The position numbers and the translations under genes were made by a program. Source: Phycisphaerales bacterium (lineage in GTDB: Bacteria > Planctomycetota > Phycisphaerae > Phycisphaerales > UBA1924). From it: a stretch of 64,000 nt of DNA. Below, in pieces: positions 19,007-27,702 of the stretch. The stretch is from contig JANQNW010000017.1 of NCBI GenBank assembly GCA_028279375.1, forward strand, positions 1 to 64,000. The letters run 5' to 3'. Position 1 is the first letter of the stretch. Every line of letters starts with the position of its first letter. The notes beneath the pieces were generated by a model, which was not told where the DNA came from, did not search any database, and saw only the letters and a list, made by a program, of their open reading frames with translations.

Positions 19007-19753
19007 ATGATCTCCTTCATCGTCCCGGCCCATAACGAAGAACTGTGGATCGGCGCGTGCGTGGGCTCGATCAACGACGCGGCCGCGGCCGCTGACATCG
19101 AGCACGAAGTCGTCGTGGCCGCCGACGCCTGCACGGATCGCACCGCTGAGATCGCGACATCGATGGGCGCGCGCGTCGTCGAGGTGGATCACCGGCAGAT
19201 CTCGAAGGTGCGCAACTCCGGCGCGCGCGAGGCGACATTCGATCGATTTATATTCGTCGATGGCGACACATCAATTACGCCGGAGGTGCTTCGCGCCGTG
19301 CTGGCGCAGTTCGAGCAGGGCGTCGTCGGCGGCGGGGCGGGCGCGGATATGGACGGCCCGGCGCCGCGCTGGGCGAAAGTCGTGCTGGAGATGACGGTGT
19401 GGAGCTTTCGCGTCTTCAATATTGCCGCGGGGTGCTTCGTCTACTGCACGCGCGAGGCCTTCGAGGCCGTCGGCGGCTTCGATGAGACGATCTACGCCAG
19501 CGAGGAGACGGTGTTCTCATCCGCGATGAAGCGGAAAGCCGGGAAGTTCGTCGTCGTGAAGGAGCGCGTCGTCACGAGCGGGCGGAAGCTGCGGACGTTC
19601 TCGGGGCGCGAGATCTTCGGCGTCATCTTCCGGGAGATCTGGGTGCGTCCGTCGCGCCGGTTTACGGAGCCTGAGCGTCTGGACATCTGGTACGGCGCCC
19701 GGCGCGACGATCCGCACGACCGCGCTCGCACCGAAGTACCATCTGCTTCATGA
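19007..19753 (+). CDS. family 2 glycosyltransferase
   Basis: 248 residues, GT-A fold. FIVPAHNEELWIGACV at the N-terminus is the nucleotide-sugar entry motif, ADACTDRTAEIA follows, and FVDGDTSITPE contains the DxD-type metal site. The C-terminal half (GGFDETIYASEETVFSSAMKR) fits the acceptor region with an ED-type acidic pair. No transmembrane helix is obvious, so it is probably cytoplasmic or membrane-associated. The donor and product cannot be told. It overlaps rdgB by 4 bases (ATGA), indicating coupling. Confidence 0.85.
   Translation: MISFIVPAHNEELWIGACVGSINDAAAAADIEHEVVVAADACTDRTAEIATSMGARVVEVDHRQISKVRNSGAREATFDRFIFVDGDTSITPEVLRAVLAQFEQGVVGGGAGADMDGPAPRWAKVVLEMTVWSFRVFNIAAGCFVYCTREAFEAVGGFDETIYASEETVFSSAMKRKAGKFVVVKERVVTSGRKLRTFSGREIFGVIFREIWVRPSRRFTEPERLDIWYGARRDDPHDRARTEVPSAS
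19737..19742 (+). promoter_or_regulatory. -10-like TACCAT inside the glycosyltransferase gene
   Basis: GTACCAT ends 7 bases before the rdgB start, as in other genes of the window. rdgB may have its own leaderless transcript as well as being read from upstream. Confidence 0.35.
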
Positions 19754-20385
19754 GCACGGACCTGCTTGTCGCGACCAGCAACCCCCACAAGATCGAAGAG
19801 ATCGCCGAGATCCTCAACGCGAAGGGCATTCGTGTGATCGGCCTGTCGGATCTCGAAGGCGGCGCCGATCTGCCGGAGCCGGATGAAGACGGCGACACGT
19901 TCGAGGCCAACGCGCGCAAGAAGTCGATCGGCTACGCGCTGATGACGAAGCGCATGTGCCTGGCGGATGACTCGGGCCTGGAGGTCGATGCGCTGGATGG
20001 CGAACCGGGCGTGTTTTCTGCGCGCTATTCCGATGAGGGCAGGGGGCTGCCGCGCGCCGAGCGCGACAAGGCGAACAATCGCAAGCTGCTGGCCGAACTC
20101 GAGAACCTGCCCGACGAGCAGCGCACGGCTCGCTTCGTGTGCGCCATGAGCCTGGCGACGGCCGAGGGTGAAGAAATCGCGACCAGTCGCGGAGAGTTCG
20201 GCGGACGCATTGGTCACGCCGAGCGCGGCGACAATGGCTTCGGCTACGACCCGCTGCTCGTGCTCGACGACGGGCGCACAAGCGCGGAGTTGACGCCGGC
20301 TGAGAAGAACGCGCGCAGTCATCGCGGCGAAGCGACAAGGAAGATCGCGGATGCGATTGCGAAGGCGTTGGCGAACGCGACCTGA
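19750..20385 (+). CDS. rdgB: dITP/XTP pyrophosphatase (RdgB/HAM1 family)
   Basis: 211 residues. It hydrolyses non-canonical purine triphosphates (dITP, XTP) to monophosphates and so keeps them out of DNA. Family motifs: LVATSNPHKIEEI at the N-terminus (substrate loop), DDSGLEVDALDGEPGVFSAR in the middle with the catalytic acidic residues, GFGYDPL, and SHRGEATRK at the end. The length is near the usual 195-205. It shares 4 bases with the upstream glycosyltransferase. Confidence 0.95.
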   Translation: MSTDLLVATSNPHKIEEIAEILNAKGIRVIGLSDLEGGADLPEPDEDGDTFEANARKKSIGYALMTKRMCLADDSGLEVDALDGEPGVFSARYSDEGRGLPRAERDKANNRKLLAELENLPDEQRTARFVCAMSLATAEGEEIATSRGEFGGRIGHAERGDNGFGYDPLLVLDDGRTSAELTPAEKNARSHRGEATRKIADAIAKALANAT

Positions 20386-20402
20386 GCGGACGAACCTCCT
20401 GC

Positions 20403-20408
20403 TACACT
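20403..20408 (+). promoter_or_regulatory. -10-like TACACT of the kinase gene
   Basis: GCTACACT lies 19 bases before the ATG at 20428. This is the same element type as at other genes but with a short leader. Confidence 0.4.
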
Positions 20409-20427
20409 CCCCGCTCCTGAGCCGCCA

Positions 20428-23106
20428 ATGACTGACGCGCCCCAACAAATCGGACAGTACCGCATCGATCGTGAGGTCGGGCGCGGCGGCATGGGCGTCG
20501 TCTATCAGGCGCATGACTCTCGACTCGGGCGCAACGTCGCCATCAAGGCGCTGCCCGATGAAGTCTCGCAGGACGCCGAGCGACTGGCGCGCTTCGAACG
20601 CGAAGCGCGAGCGCTGGCGCAACTGGATCATCCCAATCTCGCCGGCATCTACGGCATCGAGGAGCACGAAGGCCGTCGCTATCTCGTGCTCGAGTATGTC
20701 GAGGGCGAGACGCTCTCTGCGATACTCGATCGCGGGCCGCTGAGCCTGGACGACACGATCGACTGGTGCAGCCAGATCGCCGCGGGCGTGGCGTCGGCGC
20801 ACGATGGCGGCGTCGTCCATCGCGATCTCAAGCCGGACAACGTGAAGATCACCCCCGAAGGCAAGGCGAAGGTGCTGGACTTCGGGCTCGCCAAGGCGAG
20901 CGATCCGCAGTCATCGACGAGCATGAGCGGGAGCATGAGCCCGACGCTCACGACGCCGCGTGGCGGGCCGGGAAGCCAGACGATCCCCGGCGCGATCATG
21001 GGCACCGCGCCCTACATGAGCCCCGAGCAGGCGCGCGGACGTCACGTCGATCGGCGCACGGATGTCTGGAGCTTCGGCTGCATTCTGTATGAGTGCCTCA
21101 CGGGCGCGCGCCTCTTCGCCGGTGAATCCGCGACGGACTCGATGGGCGCGATCCTGCACAAGGAGATCAGCTTCGATCTGCTGCCGGATTCGACGCCGCC
21201 GCGCGTGCGTGAGCTGCTGGCGCGCATGCTCGAGCGCGACAAGGAGAAGCGCCTGCGCGATCTCGGCGACGCGATGCTGGAGCTCCAGGCGGCGCGCGGC
21301 GAGCGCGGCGCCGGCCCGCGCAACGTGAAGACGCCGCAGGGCATGGGGCCGGTGATCGTCGTTGCGCTGATGGCGCTGACGGGGATTGTCTCCGGCATTG
21401 CCGTTTGGGGCCTTTCGAAGAGCAAGGGCGTGGTTGATGGGGCGCAGTCGTCGCGTCCATCGGCCCACATGACGCGATTGACCGACGCAGTCGGCGCCGA
21501 GAGCTTCCCGACCATCTCGCCCAACGGGGAGACGATCGTCTTCACCATGATTGACGGTGGTGACACCGACATATTCACACGCCGTGTCAACGGCCTGAAT
21601 GCGACGAATCTCACGGCGGACAGCGACTCGGAGGATCTGGCGCCCGCCTTCTCCCCGGATGGTCAATACATCGCATTTCGATCTGATCGCGATGGCGGCG
21701 GCATCTTCGTGATGGGCGCGACTGGCGAGTCGCCCAGGCGATTGACGGAATTCGGCGAGGATCCGGCGTGGTCTCCTGATGGGAGCAAGCTGGTCTTCTC
21801 GACGGAGCGTATCGTCGGGCCGTTTGCGCGCCTCACGCGCAGCGCCTTGTGGACTGTCGACTTCAGGAGTGGCGAGACAGAGCGCATCTTCGAGGGAGAT
21901 GCAGTGCAGCCATCATGGTCTCCCTCAGGCGAGCGCATCGCATACTGGCGCGTGGAGCAAAGCGGTCGGCGCGACATCTTCACGATCGGCGCCGACGGTT
22001 CGAATCCTGTCGCCGTGATGGATGATGCGCCGACGGATTGGAGTCCTGAATGGGCGCCGGATGGGCGGCGTCTGTACTTCTGCAGCGATCGCGGCGGCAG
22101 CATGGCGATCTGGCGTGTTCCGATCGACGAGTCCACCGGTGAGATTCTGGGTGAGCTCGAGCAGGTTACGACGAGCACGCGCGAGGGCGCCGGCTCTCTT
22201 TCATTCTCAGGTGATGGACGACGTCTCGTCTTCGCGGCCGGGATTGTCGAGACTCTTCTTTTCCGCGCCGAGCTCGATCCGGCGACGGGTCAGGCAATCG
22301 GAGAGCCGTTTCGACTTCTTCAGTTCAACACGAGCACGTCGCAGCCAGCGATCTCGCCCGATGGACTCTCGATCGCGTATAGCAGCACCGGCGAACAGCA
22401 GGAGGATCTCTACCTCGTGTCCGCAGATGGCGCGACGCGCCGGCGCGTCACGAATGACGCGGCGAAGGACCGCGGACCGCGCTGGCTGAGCGATGGCGAC
22501 CGACTGATCTTCTATTCCGATCGCGACAGCAAGTATCGCATCTGGTCCATCCGAACGGATGGCGGCGACCTGCGCATGGTCGCAGAGATCGATGATAATT
22601 CCCTGAATGTCCCGCGCATCTCGCCGGATGGCAGATACCTGTCCGCATTCTCCAGCAACGGCGAGATGTATGTCTTTCGTCTCGAGCCCGGGAATCCGGC
22701 GGAGTTGCTGGACCTGCCGCCGGCGCCAGCCGGGTACTCCGGCCCGTCGCCACTGGATTGGTCCCCGGACAGCAGACGACTTCTGATCACCTGGAACGAA
22801 TCTGCGGAGACGACGACCAGCATCACAATGCTGGATATAGAGACCGGCGTTCATACGCCGCTCGCTGCGGAAGCGCGCGGGCTCTTCACTGCCTCGTTCA
22901 TGTCGGACGAACGATTTGTGATGGCCCGGACGCCTGACGGGATCTACCGGATCGACACCCGGTCCGGCGAGTCAACGCCTGTGTTTTCTGATCCGCAGTC
23001 CATCGAAGATGTCTTCTCATTCGATCTCGCGCCGGACGATTCCTGGATGGTGTTGAACACGTTCGAGGTCGAGGTGGACATCTGGATGATGGAGTTTGAG
23101 GACTAG
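20428..23106 (+). CDS. membrane Ser/Thr protein kinase with C-terminal PD40 (TolB-like) propeller
   Basis: 892 residues. Residues 11-275 form a PknB-type kinase domain: glycine loop VGRGGMG, Lys40 in VAIKAL, HRDLKPDN (131-138), DFGLAK (151-156), SPEQARG. All catalytic residues are present. A single TM helix (about 318-340, VIVVALMALTGIVSGIAVWG) follows. The outer part is a PD40/TolB-type beta-propeller with repeats such as FSPDGQYIAFRSDRDG, WSPDGSKLVFS and ISPDGLSIAYSS. This layout is common in Planctomycetota and Acidobacteriota, where the propeller is presumed to be a sensor. It ends 5 bases from the convergent pseudouridine synthase gene. Confidence 0.93.
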   Translation: MTDAPQQIGQYRIDREVGRGGMGVVYQAHDSRLGRNVAIKALPDEVSQDAERLARFEREARALAQLDHPNLAGIYGIEEHEGRRYLVLEYVEGETLSAILDRGPLSLDDTIDWCSQIAAGVASAHDGGVVHRDLKPDNVKITPEGKAKVLDFGLAKASDPQSSTSMSGSMSPTLTTPRGGPGSQTIPGAIMGTAPYMSPEQARGRHVDRRTDVWSFGCILYECLTGARLFAGESATDSMGAILHKEISFDLLPDSTPPRVRELLARMLERDKEKRLRDLGDAMLELQAARGERGAGPRNVKTPQGMGPVIVVALMALTGIVSGIAVWGLSKSKGVVDGAQSSRPSAHMTRLTDAVGAESFPTISPNGETIVFTMIDGGDTDIFTRRVNGLNATNLTADSDSEDLAPAFSPDGQYIAFRSDRDGGGIFVMGATGESPRRLTEFGEDPAWSPDGSKLVFSTERIVGPFARLTRSALWTVDFRSGETERIFEGDAVQPSWSPSGERIAYWRVEQSGRRDIFTIGADGSNPVAVMDDAPTDWSPEWAPDGRRLYFCSDRGGSMAIWRVPIDESTGEILGELEQVTTSTREGAGSLSFSGDGRRLVFAAGIVETLLFRAELDPATGQAIGEPFRLLQFNTSTSQPAISPDGLSIAYSSTGEQQEDLYLVSADGATRRRVTNDAAKDRGPRWLSDGDRLIFYSDRDSKYRIWSIRTDGGDLRMVAEIDDNSLNVPRISPDGRYLSAFSSNGEMYVFRLEPGNPAELLDLPPAPAGYSGPSPLDWSPDSRRLLITWNESAETTTSITMLDIETGVHTPLAAEARGLFTASFMSDERFVMARTPDGIYRIDTRSGESTPVFSDPQSIEDVFSFDLAPDDSWMVLNTFEVEVDIWMMEFED

Positions 23107-23111
23107 GGCAG

Positions 23112-23765
23112 TTAGAAGGGCGCTTCGCTGACGATCTCTACGCGCTCGCCATCCTCCGGATCACTGATCACCAGCTTCGACGCATGCAGCAACATGCGCG
23201 CCTCACCCGCCGCGGATCCATACAGCGAATCCCCGACGATCGGCGCCCCGAGTCCGCCTGCTTCTACCGGCGTCGCGCTGTGCACGCGAAGCTGATGCGA
23301 CCGTCCCGTGCGCGGCGTAAAGAGCACACGCGTGCGCCCGCCTCCAAGGCGCTCCAGCACGCGATACCCCGTCTCCGACGCCTTGCCCTGCTCGTGATCG
23401 ACGATCTGGCGCGGGCGATTCTCGACATCAAGACGAATCGGCAGATCGACGACGCCCTCGTCCGTCCCGATCACGCCCTCGAGAATCGCGACATACTCCT
23501 TCTCCACCGTGCGCTCCTCGAACTGGCGCGAGAGATGCCGATGGGCGTCAGCATCGAGCGCAAGCACCATGACGCCGCTCGTTTCCATATCGAGGCGATG
23601 CACGGTCAGCGGACCGGTCGCATCCGCAAACATCGCCTGCACGCGCGCGGCGCAGCAGTCCTGCTTGTCCGGCCCCTTGCCCGGAACAGAGAGCAGCCCC
23701 GCCGGCTTATCGATCGCGACGAAGCGATTCGTCTCATACAGGATTGTCAGAGCGCTGTCAGTCAT
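23112..23765 (-). CDS. RluA-family pseudouridine synthase
   Basis: 217 residues. It converts uridine to pseudouridine in rRNA or tRNA. The catalytic motif HRLDMETSG (Asp59) and the C-terminal RSHQLRVHSA are RluA signatures. FVAIDKPAGLLSVPGKGPD at the N-terminus matches the first strand of the fold. There is no S4 domain, and the length is typical of short RluA/TruC/RluE-like enzymes, so the target site cannot be named. Convergent with the kinase gene. Confidence 0.9.
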   Translation of the reverse strand: MTDSALTILYETNRFVAIDKPAGLLSVPGKGPDKQDCCAARVQAMFADATGPLTVHRLDMETSGVMVLALDADAHRHLSRQFEERTVEKEYVAILEGVIGTDEGVVDLPIRLDVENRPRQIVDHEQGKASETGYRVLERLGGGRTRVLFTPRTGRSHQLRVHSATPVEAGGLGAPIVGDSLYGSAAGEARMLLHASKLVISDPEDGERVEIVSEAPF

Positions 23766-23814
23766 GTGTCACGAGCGTCGGCGCAAGCGTTCCATTCGTC
23801 AACTCGCGCATGAA

Positions 23815-23845
23815 AAAACCGTGCGCCCATCGTGGGGCGCACGGT
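23815..23845 (-). terminator. intrinsic terminator of the rplM-rpsI operon
   Basis: On the minus strand an 11-bp perfect stem (ACCGTGCGCCC, 23818-23828 with 23835-23845) is followed by six T. It lies 55 bases after the rpsI stop. Confidence 0.92.
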
Positions 23846-23899
23846 CCTGATAGCAATCGAACAGTCGGAAGAGGCGTCGAGCTTCCGAAGCGGTCTTGA

Positions 23900-24412
23900 T
23901 TAACGCTTCGAGAACTGGAAGCGACGGCGGGCGCCGGCCTGGCCGTACTTCTTACGCTCGACCTCACGGGCGTCGCGGGTGAGGAAGCCCTCATCGCGGA
24001 GCACGCCTTCGAGCGCCGGGTCGTACTTCTTCAGGGCGCGAGCCACGCCAAGCACGACGGCGCCGGCCTGTCCCATGTAGCCGCCGCCATTGACGCGGAG
24101 CACGACGTCCATCTTGCCGAAGGTGTTGGTGGCCTTCAACGGTGCGACGACGTCGGCGCGATCGCGGTCCTCGGTGAAGTACTCATCGATGGACTTGAAC
24201 TTCTTCTTCGACACCTGCACCACGAAGCGTCCGTCGCCGGGCTTGAGGCGCACGCGCGCGACGGCCGTCTTGCGTCGGCCGGTGCCGCGCCACCAGCCCT
24301 GCGGATCCGGCGCTTCCGGCGCCGCGGCAGGACGAGAGGCGAGCGTCGCGCCGGGATCGGGGATCGCCGGCGTCGGCATGGAGGGGGCGGGGTTCTGAGT
24401 CTGGTCTTCCAT
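23900..24412 (-). CDS. rpsI: 30S ribosomal protein S9
   Basis: 170 residues, about 40 more than the family. The extra part is an N-terminal extension rich in Pro and Ala (PAPSMPTPAIPDPGATLASR). The S9 body starts near residue 42 (GTGRRKTAVARVRLKPG), with RVNGGGYMGQAGAVVLGVAR in the middle and the conserved end ARRRFQFSKR that reaches the P-site tRNA. It is second in the rplM-rpsI operon, 59 bases after rplM. The start is supported by GGAAG 7 bases upstream and no later Met suits the frame before the body. Confidence 0.95.
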   Translation of the reverse strand: MEDQTQNPAPSMPTPAIPDPGATLASRPAAAPEAPDPQGWWRGTGRRKTAVARVRLKPGDGRFVVQVSKKKFKSIDEYFTEDRDRADVVAPLKATNTFGKMDVVLRVNGGGYMGQAGAVVLGVARALKKYDPALEGVLRDEGFLTRDAREVERKKYGQAGARRRFQFSKR

Positions 24413-24471
24413 ATGTCTTCTTCCGATGCTGTTTCGGATCGATTCGTTCGTTGCTGTTCGTTGCGTGTGGG

Positions 24472-24909
24472 TTATTCGCAGACGTCCATCGGGACGGGCT
24501 GCTGCGCGCCGTGCGGATGCTCGGAGCCGCGATACACCTTGAGCTTCTTCAACATCGTGCGGCCGAGTCGGTTCTTCGGGAGCATGCGGCGCACCGCATC
24601 CTCAACGACGGACTCCGGCTTGCGCTCGAGCAGGCTGGCGTACGTCTCGGCCTTCAGGCCGCCCGGATAGCCCGAGTAACGCGTCTTGATGCGCTTCTCG
24701 GCGCGACCGCCGACCATGACGACCTTCTCGGCGTTAGTGATGACGACGAAGTCGCCGGTGTCAACGTGCGGCGTGTACTCCGGGCGATGCTTGCCCATGA
24801 GCACAGTGGCGACTTCGGTGGCGAGTCGTCCGAGGCGCTTGCCGTCGGCGTCCACCAGACGCCAGGCGCGCTCGACTTCTCCCTGCTTTGCGTAATAGGT
24901 CTGACGCAT
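24472..24909 (-). CDS. rplM: 50S ribosomal protein L13
   Basis: 145 residues, normal length. Motifs: [19 protein letters not shown] at the N-terminus, [32 protein letters not shown], and [19 protein letters not shown] near the end. It is an early assembly protein of the large subunit. GGGAG lies 9 bases before the ATG. The upstream intergenic stretch can fold strongly and could be its mRNA leader. Confidence 0.96.
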   Translation of the reverse strand: MRQTYYAKQGEVERAWRLVDADGKRLGRLATEVATVLMGKHRPEYTPHVDTGDFVVITNAEKVVMVGGRAEKRIKTRYSGYPGGLKAETYASLLERKPESVVEDAVRRMLPKNRLGRTMLKKLKVYRGSEHPHGAQQPVPMDVCE

Positions 24910-25320
24910 GGTCTGACACTCCCGAGATCGGGCCGGTTTCCCGGAACACCTGTTAGCCGCGCCGCCGAAGCGAACGCGGAGGAATCACACGAACATCGAG
25001 GCCCGATCGTTCCATCGCTGGAACCTCAGGCTCTGAGCCCACCTGATGCAGGATCCATCCCACGTCAGGCAGCCGGGGCCCGCTCTCACCCATCAGGGCT
25101 ACACGCGAGCGCCGAAGAGAAACTGGTTGTCGCCATCGCAGGGCCCGGATCCCACCGGAGGCCCCGCCGGATGGCGGATCGCAGAGAGTACCGATCACGG
25201 CTCGGGAGTCAAATTGGACTCTCGGCAGGCCACTCTCAGCCATTGCGATGAGGCTCGCGTCAGGTGGGTGGGGCTCCCGCCCCGGAGGCGTGAGCGGCCC
25301 GGCGCGCCGATGATAGGGGT
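24910..25320. other. intergenic region between rplM and the CPBP protease, highly structured
   Basis: 411 bases between divergent genes. No protein-coding sequence is convincing; frames that run into it are shadows of rplM. It contains the paired element at 25038-25268 and a GNRA-capped hairpin (GTTCCA-GCGA-TGGAAC on the minus strand, about 25009-25024). Promoters of both genes must also lie here. Confidence 0.6.
25038..25268. ncRNA. candidate structured RNA or regulatory leader
   Basis: Five nested helices can be drawn by eye: 25038-25046 with 25260-25268 (9 bp), 25104-25110 with 25253-25259 (7 bp), 25134-25140 with 25244-25250 (7 bp), 25184-25189 with 25232-25237 (6 bp), and 25204-25210 with 25217-25223 (7 bp, one G-U). 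The strand is not known: it could be the rplM leader (minus), the leader of the CPBP gene (plus) or a free-standing RNA. CCTGATG at 25042-25048 can instead pair with CATCAGG at 25091-25097, which would break the outer helix. Confidence 0.4.
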
Positions 25321-27114
25321 ATGGATCAGCCTCCCAGCCGACCTGAGTTCCCGCCCGGCCCCGAGGAGTACGCCTCGGGCGGCGCCCGCGGGCGTCCCGA
25401 GCGACCCGCGCCGATCGCCCCGCCGGTCGAGTCCGGCATCGGCGCCGAGGAGCGGGCGGCTCTCGCGCCGCCCCCGGGTCGCGACCCGCGCACGCCCGGC
25501 GGCCCCGTCGCCGGCGGGCTCACGTGGATCCTGCTCATCGTCACGACGCTCTTCGTCTTCGCGATGCAGTCCGGGCTGGTCTCCCTGACGCCGCCCCCGC
25601 CTGAAGAGGAAGTTCCCTCACCCGACGGACTCATCCAGATCATGGGGCGCTACAACGTCGGCGCCACGCGCATGCTCAGCGGCATGCAGCCGCCGGCAGC
25701 GCCAGCGGCAGAGTCAGAAGATGGCGAGGACGCCGAAGACGACGGCGTCGCCGATCCCGAAGATCAGGCCGTCGTCATTGGTCTTCAGCTTCTTCAGCAG
25801 ATGGACACCATGTTCCCGGCGACGGCCAATCGTCTGCGCCTGGCCATGGTCGCCGGCGAAACCGTCGCGCCGGAAGAGGCGATCCGGCGCATCGACGAAC
25901 TGCTCGAAGACGCGAGAGAAAGCGCCGAGGGCGAAGAGCCGGTTGAAGCGCCCGCGTGGCTCGTCGAAGACAGCGCCACCCTGCGCCTCCTTTATCTGGA
26001 TGGCGCCGACGCCATCAGCGATCAGCAGCGCGAGGATCTCGTCGAGCGCCACGGCTGGTTCGGCGAACTTGCGCTCGTCAACAGCGCCGATGATGACGAT
26101 CCGCTCCGAAAGGAAATCCTCGGCTCATCGACGCGATTCCTGGTGCTGATCATCACGGTCTTCTTCGGCGTCGGTCTCGCAGGGCTCGCGGGTCTCGTGA
26201 CGCTGATCGTCGTCTCCGCCTTCGGAAGCGGGCGCAGCCTGCTGACGGCAGGCGCGACCATCGCCGTCGCGACGCTTCCCGGATTCGCCGGGCTCGCGCT
26301 GAACATCATGGGCCTCGGCTTCTTCGGCAACTGGCTCATCTTCATGTCGCTGTGCGCCGTGATGGTGGGGGTGCTGATCGCCGTCAACGGCGGACTGAAG
26401 AAGCGCTACAAGGCGCCGGAGGCGGGCGGCAGCGCGTACCTCGAGTCCTTCACCATGTTCCTGATCTGGTTCCCGGCCGTGAGCGTGCTCGGCGCGATCA
26501 TCGCCGGAGCGATGGGCGTTGATCTCACGCCGATACTCATCTGGACGCTGCTTCTTTGCGCGTTCTTCCCGCTGGCGCGCGGGGCGCGCTGGCTGGAATG
26601 GAAGCGCGCCATGGGCTGGCATCGCGGCGCGGGGTTCTTCAAGGAAGTGCTCGCAGGCGTCTTCGGCTACATCGCGGGACTGCCGATCTTCGCGCTGGCT
26701 GTGCTGATCACGCTGGTGCTGGGCGCAGCCGCGGCGTACCTGCCGGGGCAGGAGAGCGCCGGTCCGCCGACGCATCCGATCTTCGAGCAGCTCGGGGGCG
26801 GCGATCTCTGGGGCGTCGTCCAGATCTACCTGCTGGCGGCCGTCTGGGCGCCGGTTGTCGAGGAGACGATGTTTCGCGGCGCGCTGTATCACCATCTGCG
26901 CGGCGCCCTGGGCGTCGTCAGCGCGGCGCTCTTCAGCTCCTTTATCTTCGCGTTCATCCATCCCCAGGGGATCATCGCGGTGCCCGCCCTGATGGGCCTG
27001 GCCCTCGTCTTCGCCCTGATGCGCGAGTGGCGCGGCTCGATCATCGGCCCCATGGTCGCCCACGCGATGCACAACGCGACGCTGATCACGATCCTGCTCA
27101 TCGGCCTGAGCTAA
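25321..27114 (+). CDS. CPBP-family intramembrane metalloprotease (CAAX protease-like)
   Basis: 597 residues. The N-terminal 80 residues are Pro-rich and cytoplasmic-like (ERPAPIAPPVE), then come a TM helix (ILLIVTTLFVFAMQSGLVSL) and a soluble acidic region (about 100-260). From about 275 to the end there are many TM helices. The Rce1/CPBP motifs sit at the C-terminus: EETMFRG (514-520), FAFIH (543-547) and HAMHN (581-585), which supply the metal-binding Glu and His residues. The family cleaves substrates within the membrane; here the substrate is unknown. The extra soluble domain is unusual for the family. Confidence 0.85.
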   Translation: MDQPPSRPEFPPGPEEYASGGARGRPERPAPIAPPVESGIGAEERAALAPPPGRDPRTPGGPVAGGLTWILLIVTTLFVFAMQSGLVSLTPPPPEEEVPSPDGLIQIMGRYNVGATRMLSGMQPPAAPAAESEDGEDAEDDGVADPEDQAVVIGLQLLQQMDTMFPATANRLRLAMVAGETVAPEEAIRRIDELLEDARESAEGEEPVEAPAWLVEDSATLRLLYLDGADAISDQQREDLVERHGWFGELALVNSADDDDPLRKEILGSSTRFLVLIITVFFGVGLAGLAGLVTLIVVSAFGSGRSLLTAGATIAVATLPGFAGLALNIMGLGFFGNWLIFMSLCAVMVGVLIAVNGGLKKRYKAPEAGGSAYLESFTMFLIWFPAVSVLGAIIAGAMGVDLTPILIWTLLLCAFFPLARGARWLEWKRAMGWHRGAGFFKEVLAGVFGYIAGLPIFALAVLITLVLGAAAAYLPGQESAGPPTHPIFEQLGGGDLWGVVQIYLLAAVWAPVVEETMFRGALYHHLRGALGVVSAALFSSFIFAFIHPQGIIAVPALMGLALVFALMREWRGSIIGPMVAHAMHNATLITILLIGLS

Positions 27115-27702
27115 CGGGCATCGCAGCCCATCGGGACACGTCAAACCCCGTTCGCAGGGCGCCAGGGGCGACTTCCGGCGATTCCCCTTGATCGCGGGAG
27201 CGCCTTCACGCTACCTTCACAACCAGCCCGATCGCGGCCTCTCCTTTCCGGGGGCCGGCGACGGTGGAAGGCCAGACGGGCTTCGGCGTTGGGCAAACGC
27301 TGGAAGGGACGATTGTGGCCGCTGTACGCCTCTGAAAGTTTTTGCGCCGAACGCGGGAAAACCGCGCCGGTGTGGGTGTGGTCTGGCGCTTCCAGAGGCA
27401 GATACGAAAACCTCGATCGTGGGAAGGTGGAGGTCGTCGTGAACAACCGGAGTTTCGCTTCACTCGCGCTGCGGGTGGATCTATCGCCTCATGCGCATGG
27501 CCGGGCTGCAACCAGCCGGCCGGGACAACTGACTCGTTCACACGCAGGAACCTGCGCGGCGCTCTCGCAGACGCCCGGCGCATCCCGTCCCTTCACAACA
27601 TGACTCAACCGGCGCTCCCGGTCTCGACCTCGAGTCCCCGGCGCGCCGTGACTCTGCCTCACCTGACTTCAAAGACCCCAGTGGGAAGCTGGAGACTTTC
27701 AA
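27115..27702. other. 588-base intergenic region, no gene recognised
   Basis: Open frames exist on both strands but have no family resemblance, no convincing ribosome sites and Arg/Pro-rich shadow composition. The last 40 bases form the leader of the gene at 27703 and resemble the leaders of the next two paralogues (CAGTGGGAA, then GGAGA-TTTCAA-ATG). A promoter for the three-gene cluster is expected here. Confidence 0.45.

Noticed and set aside
24451..25251. A plus-strand frame of 266 codons across rplM and the intergenic region
   Set aside because: Its first half is antisense to rplM and its second half has no protein-like pattern; the intergenic sequence looks like structured RNA or regulatory DNA.
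25038..25268. Naming the structured region as 6S RNA, SRP RNA or RNase P RNA
   Set aside because: None of the signature sequences of SRP (GGAAG-type S-domain loop) or RNase P (P4 core) is present, and the 6S resemblance is only the rod-like shape.
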